Source: Streptomyces capillispiralis
Lineage (GTDB): Bacteria; Actinomycetota; Actinomycetes; Streptomycetales; Streptomycetaceae
Assembly (NCBI RefSeq): GCF_007829875.1
Contig: NZ_VIWV01000001.1
Location: 2,108,001 to 2,172,000 of the forward strand
DNA length: 64,000 bases
Direction: 5' to 3'
Positions 1 to 8,154 of this stretch are shown here, piece by piece. Within the stretch, counting starts at the first letter, position 1; each line of letters begins with the position of its first letter. The notes under the pieces were generated by a model that worked only from the letters and a program-made list of their open reading frames with translations, was not told the DNA's origin and made no database searches. The translations under genes and the position numbers were made by a program.

Positions 1-1295
1 GCGTCGTCGAGGACGACGAGCACCCGGCACCCGGTGAGCCGGTTGCGGTACACCTCGGCGCGTTCGTCCAGGCTCTCGGGTATCGCGGCGGCGTCCGTGC
101 CGAGCGCCCGCAGCAGCCGGCCGAGCACGTCCCGGGGGTCGGCGGGCCGGGTGCCGCTGCCCCGCAGGTCGACGTAGAGCCGCCCGTCGGGGAAGGAACG
201 GCGCAGCCGGTGCCCGGTGTTGATGGCCAGCGCGGACTTGCCCACCCCGGGTCCGCCGCTGATGGCGACGAGGGGAGCCATGCCGGTGGCGTCGGAGGTC
301 AGCTCCGCGCACACCCACTCGGTCTCCTGGTCCCGTCCGCAGAAGTCGGCGTAGCCCATGGGCAGCAGGTCGGGCCCGCTGGTGACCGGGGCGGCCGGCA
401 CCGGGGCCGCTTCGCCGGGGCGCTGGGCCGGCACCCCGGGCAGGGCGTCCGCGGCGGACGGACCGGTGCCGGACAGCGCGCCGGAGCCCTCGTGCCGGAC
501 CTCGGGGCGGCCGGCGCCCACCGCGACGGGGCAGTACAGGGAGGTGAGCGGCTTGCCCTGGAGCATCAGGTGCTGCATGGACTGCAGGCCGGGGCCCGGG
601 TCGGCGCCGAGTTCTGAGGCGAGGGTGCGGCGCATGTACTCGTACTGGTTGAGTGCCTCGGCCCGGCGGCCGCCGGAGTACAGGGCGTACAGCAGCCGTT
701 CGTGCAGCGGTTCGGAGAGGGGGGCCTCCAGCAGTGCCTGGCGCAGCGGTCCGACGACGCTGTCGGTCCGGCCGAGGCCGAGTTCCGTGTCGGCCCACTC
801 GGTCAGCGCCTCGTACTTCTGCGGCAGCAGCGACTCCCGGAAGCGCTCCGCCCAGTCGCTGTTGAGCCCGGCCAGCGCGTCCCCGCGCCACAGCGCGAGG
901 GCCTGGCTGAGCCAGTCGCGGCGGCGCGGGTCGTCCGCCGGTGCGGTGCGCGCGCGTTCCAGGAGGCGGCGGAACCGGAACAGGTCGACCATGTCCGGGC
1001 CGATGTCGATCCGGTAGCCGGCCGGGTCGCGGTGGACCGAGACGGGGGTGCCGGTGTGTTCCGTCGCGTCGGCGAGGAGCCTGCGCAGGCGGGCGATGTA
1101 GGTGTAGATGACGCCGCGCGCGTCGCCGGGCGGTGAGTCGCCCCAGACCCGGTCGATCAGGAGCTGGATCGATGTGGCGCGCTCGGGTTCGACCAGCAGC
1201 GCGGCGAGGATGCCGCGCTGCCGGGCGGGCCCCAGGTCGACCCTTCGCTGCTCGACCCACAGTTCCACGGGTCCGATCAGGCGGAACTCGATCAC
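1..1295 (-). CDS. SARP/AfsR-family transcriptional activator (3' end cut by window edge)
   Basis: Streptomyces antibiotic regulatory protein of the larger AfsR type. GTG start at 1295 opens with IEFRLIGPVELW, the usual first strand of the OmpR-like winged helix. A bacterial transcriptional activation (BTAD) helical domain follows (about residues 100-260). An NB-ARC-type ATPase comes next, with Walker A GGPGVGKSAL near residue 345 and Walker B RVLVVLDD close to the window edge. The frame is open throughout; the rest of the ATPase and any TPR sensor domain lie beyond base 1. The family binds direct repeats at -35 regions of biosynthetic genes and recruits RNA polymerase. It lies just downstream of, and on the same strand as, the DUF1772 gene, so it could control the neighbouring tailoring and export genes; that link is inference. 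Confidence 0.88.
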   Translation of the reverse strand, partial: MIEFRLIGPVELWVEQRRVDLGPARQRGILAALLVEPERATSIQLLIDRVWGDSPPGDARGVIYTYIARLRRLLADATEHTGTPVSVHRDPAGYRIDIGPDMVDLFRFRRLLERARTAPADDPRRRDWLSQALALWRGDALAGLNSDWAERFRESLLPQKYEALTEWADTELGLGRTDSVVGPLRQALLEAPLSEPLHERLLYALYSGGRRAEALNQYEYMRRTLASELGADPGPGLQSMQHLMLQGKPLTSLYCPVAVGAGRPEVRHEGSGALSGTGPSAADALPGVPAQRPGEAAPVPAAPVTSGPDLLPMGYADFCGRDQETEWVCAELTSDATGMAPLVAISGGPGVGKSALAINTGHRLRRSFPDGRLYVDLRGSGTRPADPRDVLGRLLRALGTDAAAIPESLDERAEVYRNRLTGCRVLVVLDD

Positions 1296-1372
1296 GTTCT
1301 CTCCTTGGTTGGTGTGCTTGTGCCGCGTGGAGAGACACCCCTGTCGGGCGGCGGTCCGGGCCGTGTCGGCTC

Positions 1373-1846
1373 TCAGGAGGCGGCGAGGGCGACGCAGAGG
1401 GCGCCGAGGGCGAGGGTCTGGAGCAGGACCCTGGCGTTGATGACGCCGTCCCAGGTGTGCTGGAGGGAGCGGGCGTCGGGTGCGGTGCGGCCGGCCTGGG
1501 CGGCGGCCGTGAGCTTCTTGTTGACCGGTGCGCTCACCGTGCCGTAGACGACGAGCCAGACGATCAGGGCGAGGGACGCGACACCGGCGGCGACGGAGAC
1601 GGTCGCGTCGCCGTCGATCCCGGCGGTGGCGGCGACCGCCAGGGCGGCGACCAGTCCGGTGACGCCCGGGACGGGCATCCGGCGGTCGCCGAAGCGGTGG
1701 ACCTGGCCCATGGACTGGGTGAGCGCCGAGTCGTCGACGTGGGCGAGGGCGGGCCGCTGGACGATCGCGCAGAACACGTCCGTGCCGTAGACGACCGCGT
1801 TGGCGAGGATCGACAGCATCGTCAGCGCCTGGATGAGCGTTTCCAT
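1373..1846 (-). CDS. DUF1772 / anthrone-oxygenase-like membrane protein
   Basis: A 157-residue protein with about four hydrophobic segments (near residues 5-28, 60-80, 84-106 and 138-156) and the polar segment between helices 3 and 4 typical of DUF1772. This family includes small membrane-associated anthrone oxygenases of aromatic polyketide pathways, but most members are uncharacterised. The ATG at 1846 is chosen because it gives the full first helix. It has its own promoter region (1847-2011) containing a GCTAGC repeat shared with the tetR intergenic region, so it is probably under the same repressor. The SARP gene follows 77 bases downstream. Oxygenase function is only a family-level suggestion. 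Confidence 0.75.
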   Translation of the reverse strand: METLIQALTMLSILANAVVYGTDVFCAIVQRPALAHVDDSALTQSMGQVHRFGDRRMPVPGVTGLVAALAVAATAGIDGDATVSVAAGVASLALIVWLVVYGTVSAPVNKKLTAAAQAGRTAPDARSLQHTWDGVINARVLLQTLALGALCVALAAS

Positions 1847-1884
1847 AAGAATTGTCCCTACCTGGTCGAATTCTTAGAGTTAGC

Positions 1885-1905
1885 AACGCTAGCATGGCTA
1901 GCCGG
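1885..1905. promoter_or_regulatory. Candidate TetR operator upstream of the DUF1772 gene
   Basis: AACGCTAGC followed after three bases by GCTAGCC, giving two GCTAGC cores (1888-1893 and 1897-1902). The same AACGCTAGC string occurs at 4723-4731 in front of tetR. Read leftward, TTGGCG and TAGCGT with an 18-base spacer fit a promoter overlapping the site. Binding is inferred from the shared motif. Confidence 0.5.
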
Positions 1906-2011
1906 TGCGCGCCAACTCCCTTGCTTGCGACGCAAGTTGACCCTTCGCTGACCCGTCACCGCACGGCGGCCCGGACCGGCCGTCACCGACCGGACCGCCG
2001 GCGGAGAGGGG

Positions 2012-3514
2012 TCAGCGACGGTCACCGCCCACGGGTGCGGGCGCGGGTGGGGCGTACTCCCCCGCCGGTACCGCGGTGTCCTCGGTGCCGGCCCGGGCCA
2101 CCACCTCGCCGCCGGGTGCCGCCGGGCTCTTCTCGGTGGCGAGCATGGCGATGGCGCCCACCGCCACGGCGCCGGCGCCGACCCACAGCGCGGGCACCAG
2201 CCCGTCGACGAAGGCCTGCGGCGTCCCGAGGTCGCCCCGCGCGGCGAAGACGGCGGTCAGCACGGCCACGCCGAGCGCCCCGCCGATCTCGCGCAGCGCG
2301 TTGTTGGCGCCGGAGGCGACGCCCTGTTCCCGCGGCCGGACCGAGCCCATCAGGACGTTGGCGACGGGGGCGTAGAACATCGCCATGCCGACGCCGTTGA
2401 GGATCATCGGACCGAGCTGCGCGGCGTAGCCGACGTCCGTGGACGCGACCTGGGCCCACCAGCCGAGGCCCACGCCCTGGAGCAGCAGGCCGACGACGAC
2501 GATGGCGCGGCCGCCGATCCGGTCGGAGAGCATTCCGGCGATCGGGGCCACCACGATCGGGGCGCCGGTCCAGGGAAGCATCCGGACACCGGCCTCCAGC
2601 GGGCTGTAGCCCTGGAGCTGGAGGTACTGGCTGAGCAGGAAGATGGCGCCGAAGTTGCCGAGCGCCATCAGCAGGCTCGCCGCGTTCACGCCGCTGAAGG
2701 TGCGGTTGCGGAACAGGCGCATCGGGAGCATCGGCTCACGGGCGCGCAGTTCCCAGATCACGAAGGCGACGAGCAGCGCGCCGCCGCCGATCAGGCCGGC
2801 CAGGATGAGCGGGTCGGTCCAGCCGTCGGCGTTGCCTCGGATCATGGCGTAGACGATGCCGAACAGGGCGATGCTGGCCAGGACCGTGCCGGTGACGTCC
2901 AGCCGGGAGTTGGCGCCGTGGCTCTCGCGGAGCTTCCAGGCGGCGAGCGGGACGAGGGCGATCCCGATCGGCACGTTGAGCCAGAAGATCCAGCTCCAGT
3001 CGGCGTGTTCGACGATGGAGCCACCGATGAGCGGCCCCGCGGCGATCGCGAGGCCGTTGACCGCGCCCCACACACCGAGCACCACACCGCGGTACGTGGC
3101 GGGCACGGCCGTGATCAGCAGCGTCAGGGTCAGCGGCATGATGATCGCCGCGCCGACGCCCTGCACCGCGCGGGCCACGATCAGTTCGTCGATGCCGGGG
3201 GCCAGGGCCGCCGCCGCCGAGGACGCGGTGAACAGCGCCATCCCGACGAGGAACATCCGCTTGCGGCCGTAGCGGTCACCCAGCGACGCGCCGAGCATGA
3301 GCAGCACGGCGAAGGTCAGGGTGTACGCGCTCACGGTCCACTCGAGCGCCTCCATGCCACCGCCGAGGTCCTCCGCGATCGCGGGCAGGGCCATGATGAC
3401 GACGAGATTGTCCAGCATCGCCATGAATCCGGCCAGGCCGGTCACGACGAGGACCCACGCCACCGATCCGTTCTTGCGGCCGGTGACGCTCTCCGCGGCA
3501 GGATCGACAGACAT
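2012..3514 (-). CDS. DHA2-family MFS drug/metabolite exporter
   Basis: A 500-residue, roughly 14-helix major facilitator of the EmrB/QacA type. The proton/substrate motif A appears as GDRYGRKR in the first cytoplasmic loop. The antiporter motif C region (GPLIGGSIVEHADWSWIFWLNVPIG) identifies the DHA2 branch; only part is quoted here as a landmark. The ATG at 3514 follows a good GAAGGAAG ribosome site and puts the first helix at residues 20-40. It lies between the DUF1772 gene and tetR on the same strand, so export of the product or of a toxic substrate of this locus is likely. Substrate unknown. Confidence 0.9.
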   Translation of the reverse strand: MSVDPAAESVTGRKNGSVAWVLVVTGLAGFMAMLDNLVVIMALPAIAEDLGGGMEALEWTVSAYTLTFAVLLMLGASLGDRYGRKRMFLVGMALFTASSAAAALAPGIDELIVARAVQGVGAAIIMPLTLTLLITAVPATYRGVVLGVWGAVNGLAIAAGPLIGGSIVEHADWSWIFWLNVPIGIALVPLAAWKLRESHGANSRLDVTGTVLASIALFGIVYAMIRGNADGWTDPLILAGLIGGGALLVAFVIWELRAREPMLPMRLFRNRTFSGVNAASLLMALGNFGAIFLLSQYLQLQGYSPLEAGVRMLPWTGAPIVVAPIAGMLSDRIGGRAIVVVGLLLQGVGLGWWAQVASTDVGYAAQLGPMILNGVGMAMFYAPVANVLMGSVRPREQGVASGANNALREIGGALGVAVLTAVFAARGDLGTPQAFVDGLVPALWVGAGAVAVGAIAMLATEKSPAAPGGEVVARAGTEDTAVPAGEYAPPAPAPVGGDRR

Positions 3515-4093
3515 GACTTCACCTTCTTCCTTCGGGGGGTGTGCGCGCGGTCTCGGTGCGCGCGCCTTTCCGCGCGGTCGGGCCGCGCGGACTTCTCGCG
3601 GCTGCCGCCGGAGGGGCTGAGCGGCACCGGCGGCGACGCCGGCTGCCGTGCCCGGTCGGCGGCTGCTCGAAGAGCACCGCGCACTGATCAATGCGGAACA
3701 CGCGAGGCGGCTGCCGCACGGGCCCTCGCGGGGGTGCGGGACCGCATGACGCGGTATTACGGAATTACGGGATCGCGTGAACGCGGGACTACGGGATCGC
3801 GTGAACGCGGTGATGCGGGACTGCGGGAAGCGCAGAGGGCGCGGGAATCACGAGTTGTGCGAATGGCCGGCGCGCCCGGGCAGGGCGGATCCCGGCCACG
3901 GCGCCGCCGCGGGCCCCGGGGCCCGCCGGTCGGAGCCGGTCCGTCCTTGCGGTGCGGTGCGGTGTGGTCTGGCGCAGTGAGGACTGGCGCAGTGCGGTGT
4001 GGTCCGGTGCCGTGCGGTCCCCGGTCCCCGGAAGGTCGTTCCGGGAACCGGTCGTGCGGCTGTCGGTTGTTCCGCGGACGCCCGGGTCGGGGT
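3515..4093. other. Gene-poor gap between MFS exporter and tetR
   Basis: No convincing gene in 579 bases. It contains a 21-base direct repeat (3766-3786 and 3790-3810), a second run of GTGCGGTGTGGTC-like repeats (about 3953-4010) and a short hairpin with CCCGGAA/TTCCGGG arms (4027-4045) just past the tetR stop that may end tetR transcription. Promoter elements for the exporter must lie near its left end but none stood out. Confidence 0.5.
3766..3810. repeat. 21-base tandem-spaced direct repeat
   Basis: TACGGGATCGCGTGAACGCGG at 3766-3786 is repeated as TACGGGATCGCGTGAACGCGG at 3790-3810 (24-base period). Further ATTACGG fragments lie just upstream. No function assigned. Confidence 0.6.
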
Positions 4094-4690
4094 TCAGCCC
4101 CGGGGATCGTCCGGCTGCGGCTCGAAGTGCTGCTGTACGAACATCGCGAGCCGTTCCTCCTGGTGGCTGGCCCGCAGCCGACCGGCCCGCTCCAGCGTGA
4201 CCAGGCCGTGCAGCGAGGCCCAGACGACCTCGGTGAAGGTCTCCGGATCACGCGGACCCGCGACGTCGAGGACCGACGACTTCAGTTCCTCGAAGCACCG
4301 GATCAGGTTCTCCGGCGAGTCCGGTCCGCCGAAGGTCAGATCGGTGTTCAGCATGAACATGGCCTCATAGAGGGTGCGGTTGACGGACGCGAACTCGGTG
4401 TAGCACCGCGCCGCGGCGGCGAACCTCTCCCGGGGAGTGTCGGCTCCGACCCGTGCCTTCTGCAGCGCGTCGGCCATCTCGCCGAACCCCTCGAGGGCCA
4501 CGGCCCGGACGATGTCCTCCTTTCCCTTGAAGTGCTTGTAGAGCACCGGCTGGCTGTACTCGATGTGATCCGAGAGCCGCCTCGTGGTGACGGCGTTCCA
4601 GCCCACGGACTCCGCGAGTTCCCGAGCCGCCGAGATGATCAGCTTCCGCCGCTGCTCCTGCTCACGTTGTCGGCGTTCGTGTACGGACAT
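4094..4690 (-). CDS. TetR-family transcriptional repressor
   Basis: A 198-residue regulator with an N-terminal helix-turn-helix (about residues 15-60; recognition region with HIEYSQPVLYKHFKGKEDI) and a C-terminal all-helical ligand domain resembling the WHG subgroup. The ATG at 4690 starts MSVHERRQ. A leftward promoter TTGACA (4719-4724) and TATCGT (4697-4702) with a 16-base spacer puts the predicted +1 at or next to the ATG, so the message may be leaderless. A perfect 12-base palindrome overlaps the -35 box, consistent with autorepression. Divergent from the aldo/keto reductase gene; likely controls it and the DUF1772 gene. Confidence 0.88.
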   Translation of the reverse strand: MSVHERRQREQEQRRKLIISAARELAESVGWNAVTTRRLSDHIEYSQPVLYKHFKGKEDIVRAVALEGFGEMADALQKARVGADTPRERFAAAARCYTEFASVNRTLYEAMFMLNTDLTFGGPDSPENLIRCFEELKSSVLDVAGPRDPETFTEVVWASLHGLVTLERAGRLRASHQEERLAMFVQQHFEPQPDDPRG

Positions 4691-4696
4691 GACATG

Positions 4697-4764
4697 ACGA
4701 TAGCAAAGACAGGACCGCTGTCAACGCTAGCGTTATCGATGACAGCTCTGCTAGCGTCGATAAC
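4697..4764. promoter_or_regulatory. tetR/reductase divergent control region with operators
   Basis: The tetR promoter elements are at 4719-4724 (-35) and 4697-4702 (-10), read leftward. AACGCTAGCGTT at 4723-4734 is a perfect palindrome over the -35. GCTAGCG recurs at 4750-4756. GTTATCGA (4732-4739) and TCGATAAC (4757-4764) form an outer inverted repeat. The layout fits a TetR dimer pair controlling both directions. The rightward promoter could not be placed with confidence. Confidence 0.6.
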
Positions 4765-4811
4765 ACGCCTTCCCGGCAAGGACCTGTCACCTCTGGCAGA
4801 AGGAAGCCACG

Positions 4812-5804
4812 ATGAAGCTTCGCAAGCTCGGCAGTCAGGGCCTCACCGTCTCCGAGCAGGGGCTCGGCTGCATGGGGATGTCCGTCGCCTACGGCCCCAC
4901 GGACGACGCGGAGTCGATCCGCACCGTGCACCGCGCCATCGACCTCGGTGTGACGCTCCTGGACACCGCGGACATGTACGGCCCCTACACCAACGAACGC
5001 CTGCTGGGCCGCGCGGTGAAGGGCCGCCGCGACGGGCTGGTGATCGCCTCCAAGGCCGGCAACGAGATCGCCGACGACGGCACCTTCACCGGCCGGGTCA
5101 ACGGCCGGCCCGACTACCTCCGCAAGAGCGTCGACGGCACGCTCCGGCGCCTGGGCGTCGACCACCTCGACCTGTACTACCTGCACCGCGTCGACCCGGC
5201 GACCCCGATCGAGGAGAGCGCCGGCGCACTCGGCGAGCTGGTCGCCGCCGGCAAGGTGCGCCACCTGGGACTGTCCGAGGCCTCCGCCGCCACCATCCGG
5301 CGCGCCCACGCCGTGCACCCCTTCACCGCCGTCCAGACCGAGTACTCGCTGTTCACCCGCGAGGTGGAGACCAACGGCGTGCTGGCGTCCTTACGCGAGC
5401 TGGGCATCGGCTTCGTCGCCTACAGCCCCCTCGGCCGCGGTTTCCTGTCCGGGCGCATCACCAGCGTGGACGATCTGCCCGAGGTCGACTTCCGCCGGAT
5501 CGCCCCGCGCTTCCAGGGCGCGAACTTCGACCGGAACCTGGAAGTGGTGCGCGCCGTGGTGGAGCTGGCCGCCCGCAAGGAGGTCACGCCCTCCCAGCTC
5601 GCCCTCGCCTGGGTCCTCGCCCAGGGCGACGACGTGGTGGCCCTGCCGGGCACCAAGCGCCGCGCCTACCTGGAGGAGAACGTCGCGGCCTCCCGCCTGG
5701 AGCTGACCGCCGAGGACCTGAAGACCCTCGACGAGATCGCCCCGCCCGGCGTCGCGGCCGGCGACCGCTACCCGGCCGACGCCATGGCCTTCCTCGACGG
5801 CTGA
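4812..5804 (+). CDS. Aldo/keto reductase (contains a TTA codon)
   Basis: A 330-residue NADPH-dependent oxidoreductase of the AKR superfamily (potassium-channel-beta/YajO-like branch). Landmarks are LLDTADMYG with the catalytic Asp and Tyr, VIASKAG with the catalytic Lys, and YYLHRVD with the active-site His, as well as the late cofactor-binding segment near [21 protein letters not shown]-type site precedes the ATG. Codon 194 (5391-5393) is TTA, the rare leucine codon read by the bldA tRNA in Streptomyces, so translation may be delayed to late growth. First gene of a rightward trio with an FAD monooxygenase and a methyltransferase, under the divergent TetR control region. Substrate unknown. 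Confidence 0.9.
   Translation: MKLRKLGSQGLTVSEQGLGCMGMSVAYGPTDDAESIRTVHRAIDLGVTLLDTADMYGPYTNERLLGRAVKGRRDGLVIASKAGNEIADDGTFTGRVNGRPDYLRKSVDGTLRRLGVDHLDLYYLHRVDPATPIEESAGALGELVAAGKVRHLGLSEASAATIRRAHAVHPFTAVQTEYSLFTREVETNGVLASLRELGIGFVAYSPLGRGFLSGRITSVDDLPEVDFRRIAPRFQGANFDRNLEVVRAVVELAARKEVTPSQLALAWVLAQGDDVVALPGTKRRAYLEENVAASRLELTAEDLKTLDEIAPPGVAAGDRYPADAMAFLDG
5391..5393 (+). promoter_or_regulatory. TTA (bldA-dependent) leucine codon
   Basis: In-frame TTA at codon 194 of the reductase gene (context GCG TCC TTA CGC GAG). TTA is very rare in Streptomyces genes and often marks accessory or developmentally timed genes. Confidence 0.8.
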
Positions 5805-5949
5805 CCACCCCGGGCAACCGCCCCGGCACGCCGCACCACGCACGCCCGCGACCGCACGACAACGCGACCACCGCACCCCGCACCCCGCACCCCGCACCCC
5901 CGACTACCGCTACCGCACCGGCACCACCCGCCCCGGAAAGGAGCAGGCC

Positions 5950-7149
5950 ATGCCCGTAGGAGGCGCCCGCCGCGTGCTGATCGCGGGTGGGGGCATCGGC
6001 GGCCTCGCCGCCGCACTCGCCCTCCAGCGCAGGGGCTTCGACCCCGTCGTCTACGAACGCGCCGAGGAACTGCGCGACGGCGGCGCCGGTCTGCACATCT
6101 GGACCAACGGCGTCCTCGCCCTCGACCACCTGGGCCTCGCCGACCAGGTCCTCGCCGTCGCCCCCGCCCAGCAGACCGCGCGCTTCACCACCTGGCGCGG
6201 CGAGACCCTGGGTGCCTGGCCGATCGGCGACTTCACCGCGCGCTACGGCCGGCCCACCATCGCCGTCGAACGGTCCGTGCTGCACGGCGTCCTGCGCGAG
6301 GCCCTGGCGCGGCGGGGCGCCGAGCCCGTGCACACCGGGGCGCACGTCGTCGGCTTCGACCAGCGTCCGGGCGGCGTCGTGGTCCGGTTCGCCGACGGCA
6401 CCTCGGCCTCCGGGGACGTACTGATCGGCGCCGACGGCATCCACGGAGCCGTGCGCCGCGTCCTCCTCGGCGACACCCCGCCCCGCCACACCGGCTACAT
6501 CGCGTGGCGCGGCCGGGCGCCCCTGGACCACCCCGACATCCCGCCGGGCACGTTCAACGCCGTGTTCGGACCCGGCACCCGCTTCACCTACTACGACGTC
6601 GCCCCGGGCCTCGTGCACTGGATGAGCGTCGCCAACGGCCCCGCCGGGGGGCGTGACGAGCCCGGCGTGCGCGACCTGCTGCTGCGGCGGCACCGCGACT
6701 GGGCGGGACCCGTCGCGGACCTCCTGGCCGGCACGCCGGAGGAGTGGATCATCCGCGGCGACGTGCAGTACCGCCGGCCGGACCGCCGCTGGAGCGAGGG
6801 CCTGGTCACGCTCCTCGGTGACGCCGCGCACCCGATCACCTTCAACATCGGCCAGGGGGCCTGCCAGGCCCTGGAGGACGCCCTGGTCCTCGCCGAACAC
6901 CTGGAACGCGACCGCGGCGATCCGGCCTCCGCCCTGCTCAGGTACGAGCGGGAACGCCGGGCGCGCACGGCGCCCATGCAGCGCGTCGCCCACTGGATCG
7001 GCCGCATGGGCGCCGTGGAACACCCCCTGGCGATCCGGGCCCGCGAGGCCTTCATGCGCCGGAACTGGGACACCCGCGCCTTCGCCGCCGCCGAGAAGGA
7101 GCAGGTCGCCTACGGAACCAGGTGGACCCGCACCGCCCTGCCCGCCTGA
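5950..7149 (+). CDS. FAD-dependent aromatic-ring monooxygenase
   Basis: A 399-residue class A flavoprotein monooxygenase (PHBH/salicylate-hydroxylase-like). It shows the Rossmann dinucleotide motif VLIAGGGIGGLAAA at about residues 9-22, the DG-type motif VLIGADGIHGAVRR near residue 160, and the second FAD motif GDAAHPITFNIGQGACQALED near residue 290 (landmark only). The ATG at 5950 follows GAAAGGAG. Such enzymes hydroxylate aromatic or polyketide-like rings with NAD(P)H and O2 in the cytoplasm. It sits 145 bases after the reductase gene and 32 bases before a methyltransferase, suggesting consecutive tailoring steps. Confidence 0.88.
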   Translation: MPVGGARRVLIAGGGIGGLAAALALQRRGFDPVVYERAEELRDGGAGLHIWTNGVLALDHLGLADQVLAVAPAQQTARFTTWRGETLGAWPIGDFTARYGRPTIAVERSVLHGVLREALARRGAEPVHTGAHVVGFDQRPGGVVVRFADGTSASGDVLIGADGIHGAVRRVLLGDTPPRHTGYIAWRGRAPLDHPDIPPGTFNAVFGPGTRFTYYDVAPGLVHWMSVANGPAGGRDEPGVRDLLLRRHRDWAGPVADLLAGTPEEWIIRGDVQYRRPDRRWSEGLVTLLGDAAHPITFNIGQGACQALEDALVLAEHLERDRGDPASALLRYERERRARTAPMQRVAHWIGRMGAVEHPLAIRAREAFMRRNWDTRAFAAAEKEQVAYGTRWTRTALPA

Positions 7150-7181
7150 CCATCCCTCACGCCCTCTGGAAGGACACGACC

Positions 7182-7901
7182 ATGACGCACCAGCAGCTCT
7201 CCCCCGCCCAGGACACCTACTTCTTCGCGGACTACGCCGACACGTGGTGGACCGACGACTCCAAGATGAACCCGCTGCGGTCGTTCAACCCCTACCGCTT
7301 CGAGTACTTCGACCAGTTCGTCGAGGGCTCCTGGGCCGACAAGAAGGTCCTGGACGTCGGCTGCGGCGGCGGCTACACCTGCGAGTTCCTGCACCAGCGC
7401 GGCGCGCGGGTGTCGGGCCTCGACCCCTCCCCGCGACTGGTCGAGGCGGCCGCCCGGCACGCGAAGGACACCGGCAAGGACATCGACTACACGGTCGGCA
7501 AGTCCGAGTCCCTGCCCTACCCCGACGCCTCCTTCGACGTCGTGACCTGCGTGGACGTACTGGAGCACGTGGAGAGCCCCGGTCTCGCGGTCAGCGAGAT
7601 ACACCGGGTCCTCAAGCCCGGCGGGGTCTTCCTGTACGACACCATCAACCGCACCGTCCGGTCCCGCGTGATGATGATCTGGCTGCCCGAGCGGATCCTC
7701 GGCATCGTCCCCAAGGGCGCCCACGACTGGAACGACTTCATCACGCCGACCGAGATGATCGCCTACCTCGGGGCTGCGGGCTTCACCCCGCTGGGCCGCC
7801 CGGCGGGCCTGGCCATCCGGGGCCAGAACAAGAACGGCAGCCTCAAGATCCACCCCACCCGGGACCTGTCGTCCCTCTACCTGGGCGCGGCCCGCGCCTG
7901 A
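7182..7901 (+). CDS. Class I SAM-dependent methyltransferase (UbiG-like)
   Basis: A 239-residue methyltransferase with SAM motif I as VLDVGCGGGYTCEFL (about residues 56-70), the acidic end of strand 2 in GLDPSPR, and motif post-I DVVTCVDVLEHVESP. The overall pattern, including the DTINRT stretch and HDWNDFITP, resembles UbiG-type O-methyltransferases. The ATG at 7182 is preferred over an upstream in-frame ATG at 7122 because GGAAGGA lies in front of it and the upstream start would overlap the monooxygenase. Streptomycetes use menaquinone, so a ubiquinone role is unlikely; O-methylation of the hydroxyl made by the preceding monooxygenase is a reasonable inference. Confidence 0.85.
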   Translation: MTHQQLSPAQDTYFFADYADTWWTDDSKMNPLRSFNPYRFEYFDQFVEGSWADKKVLDVGCGGGYTCEFLHQRGARVSGLDPSPRLVEAAARHAKDTGKDIDYTVGKSESLPYPDASFDVVTCVDVLEHVESPGLAVSEIHRVLKPGGVFLYDTINRTVRSRVMMIWLPERILGIVPKGAHDWNDFITPTEMIAYLGAAGFTPLGRPAGLAIRGQNKNGSLKIHPTRDLSSLYLGAARA

Positions 7902-8092
7902 CACCGGCCCGGACACCCGAGGGCGGCCGCAGCGCCGGACTCCCGAGGACGGAAGCGGGGGTCCGGCTTCCGAGGACAACCGCAGGGCCGGCCGGCGTGC
8001 GCGGCTCGCCGTGCCGGCCCGCCCCCGGGCCGCACGCGGGCACTCCTCACGCCTCGGCGGCCCGCCCACCGGTGCGGACGGGCACCCCTCAC

Positions 8093-8128
8093 GCCTCGGC
8101 CGCCGCCTCGGCCGCCGCCTCGGCCGCA
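8093..8128. repeat. Three tandem 12-base repeats at the accessory/core boundary
   Basis: GCCTCGGCCGCC is repeated three times, the last copy ending GCA. It lies in the 253-base gap between the methyltransferase and recQ. More CCTCACGCCTCGGC fragments lie just upstream. Low-complexity; no function assigned. Confidence 0.6.
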
Positions 8129-8154
8129 CCCGCACGCCCGCCCGCCCGGACCGC

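Noticed and set aside
2918..5959. A thousand-codon plus-strand frame crossing the exporter, tetR and reductase genes
   Set aside because: It runs antisense or out of frame to three clearly recognised genes and through intergenic operators; no domain is visible.
8093..8128. 12-base tandem repeats near the recQ stop as an attachment site or integration scar
   Set aside because: No integrase, tRNA gene or matching copy at the left end was seen; low-complexity Ala/Pro-codon-like DNA is a simpler explanation.
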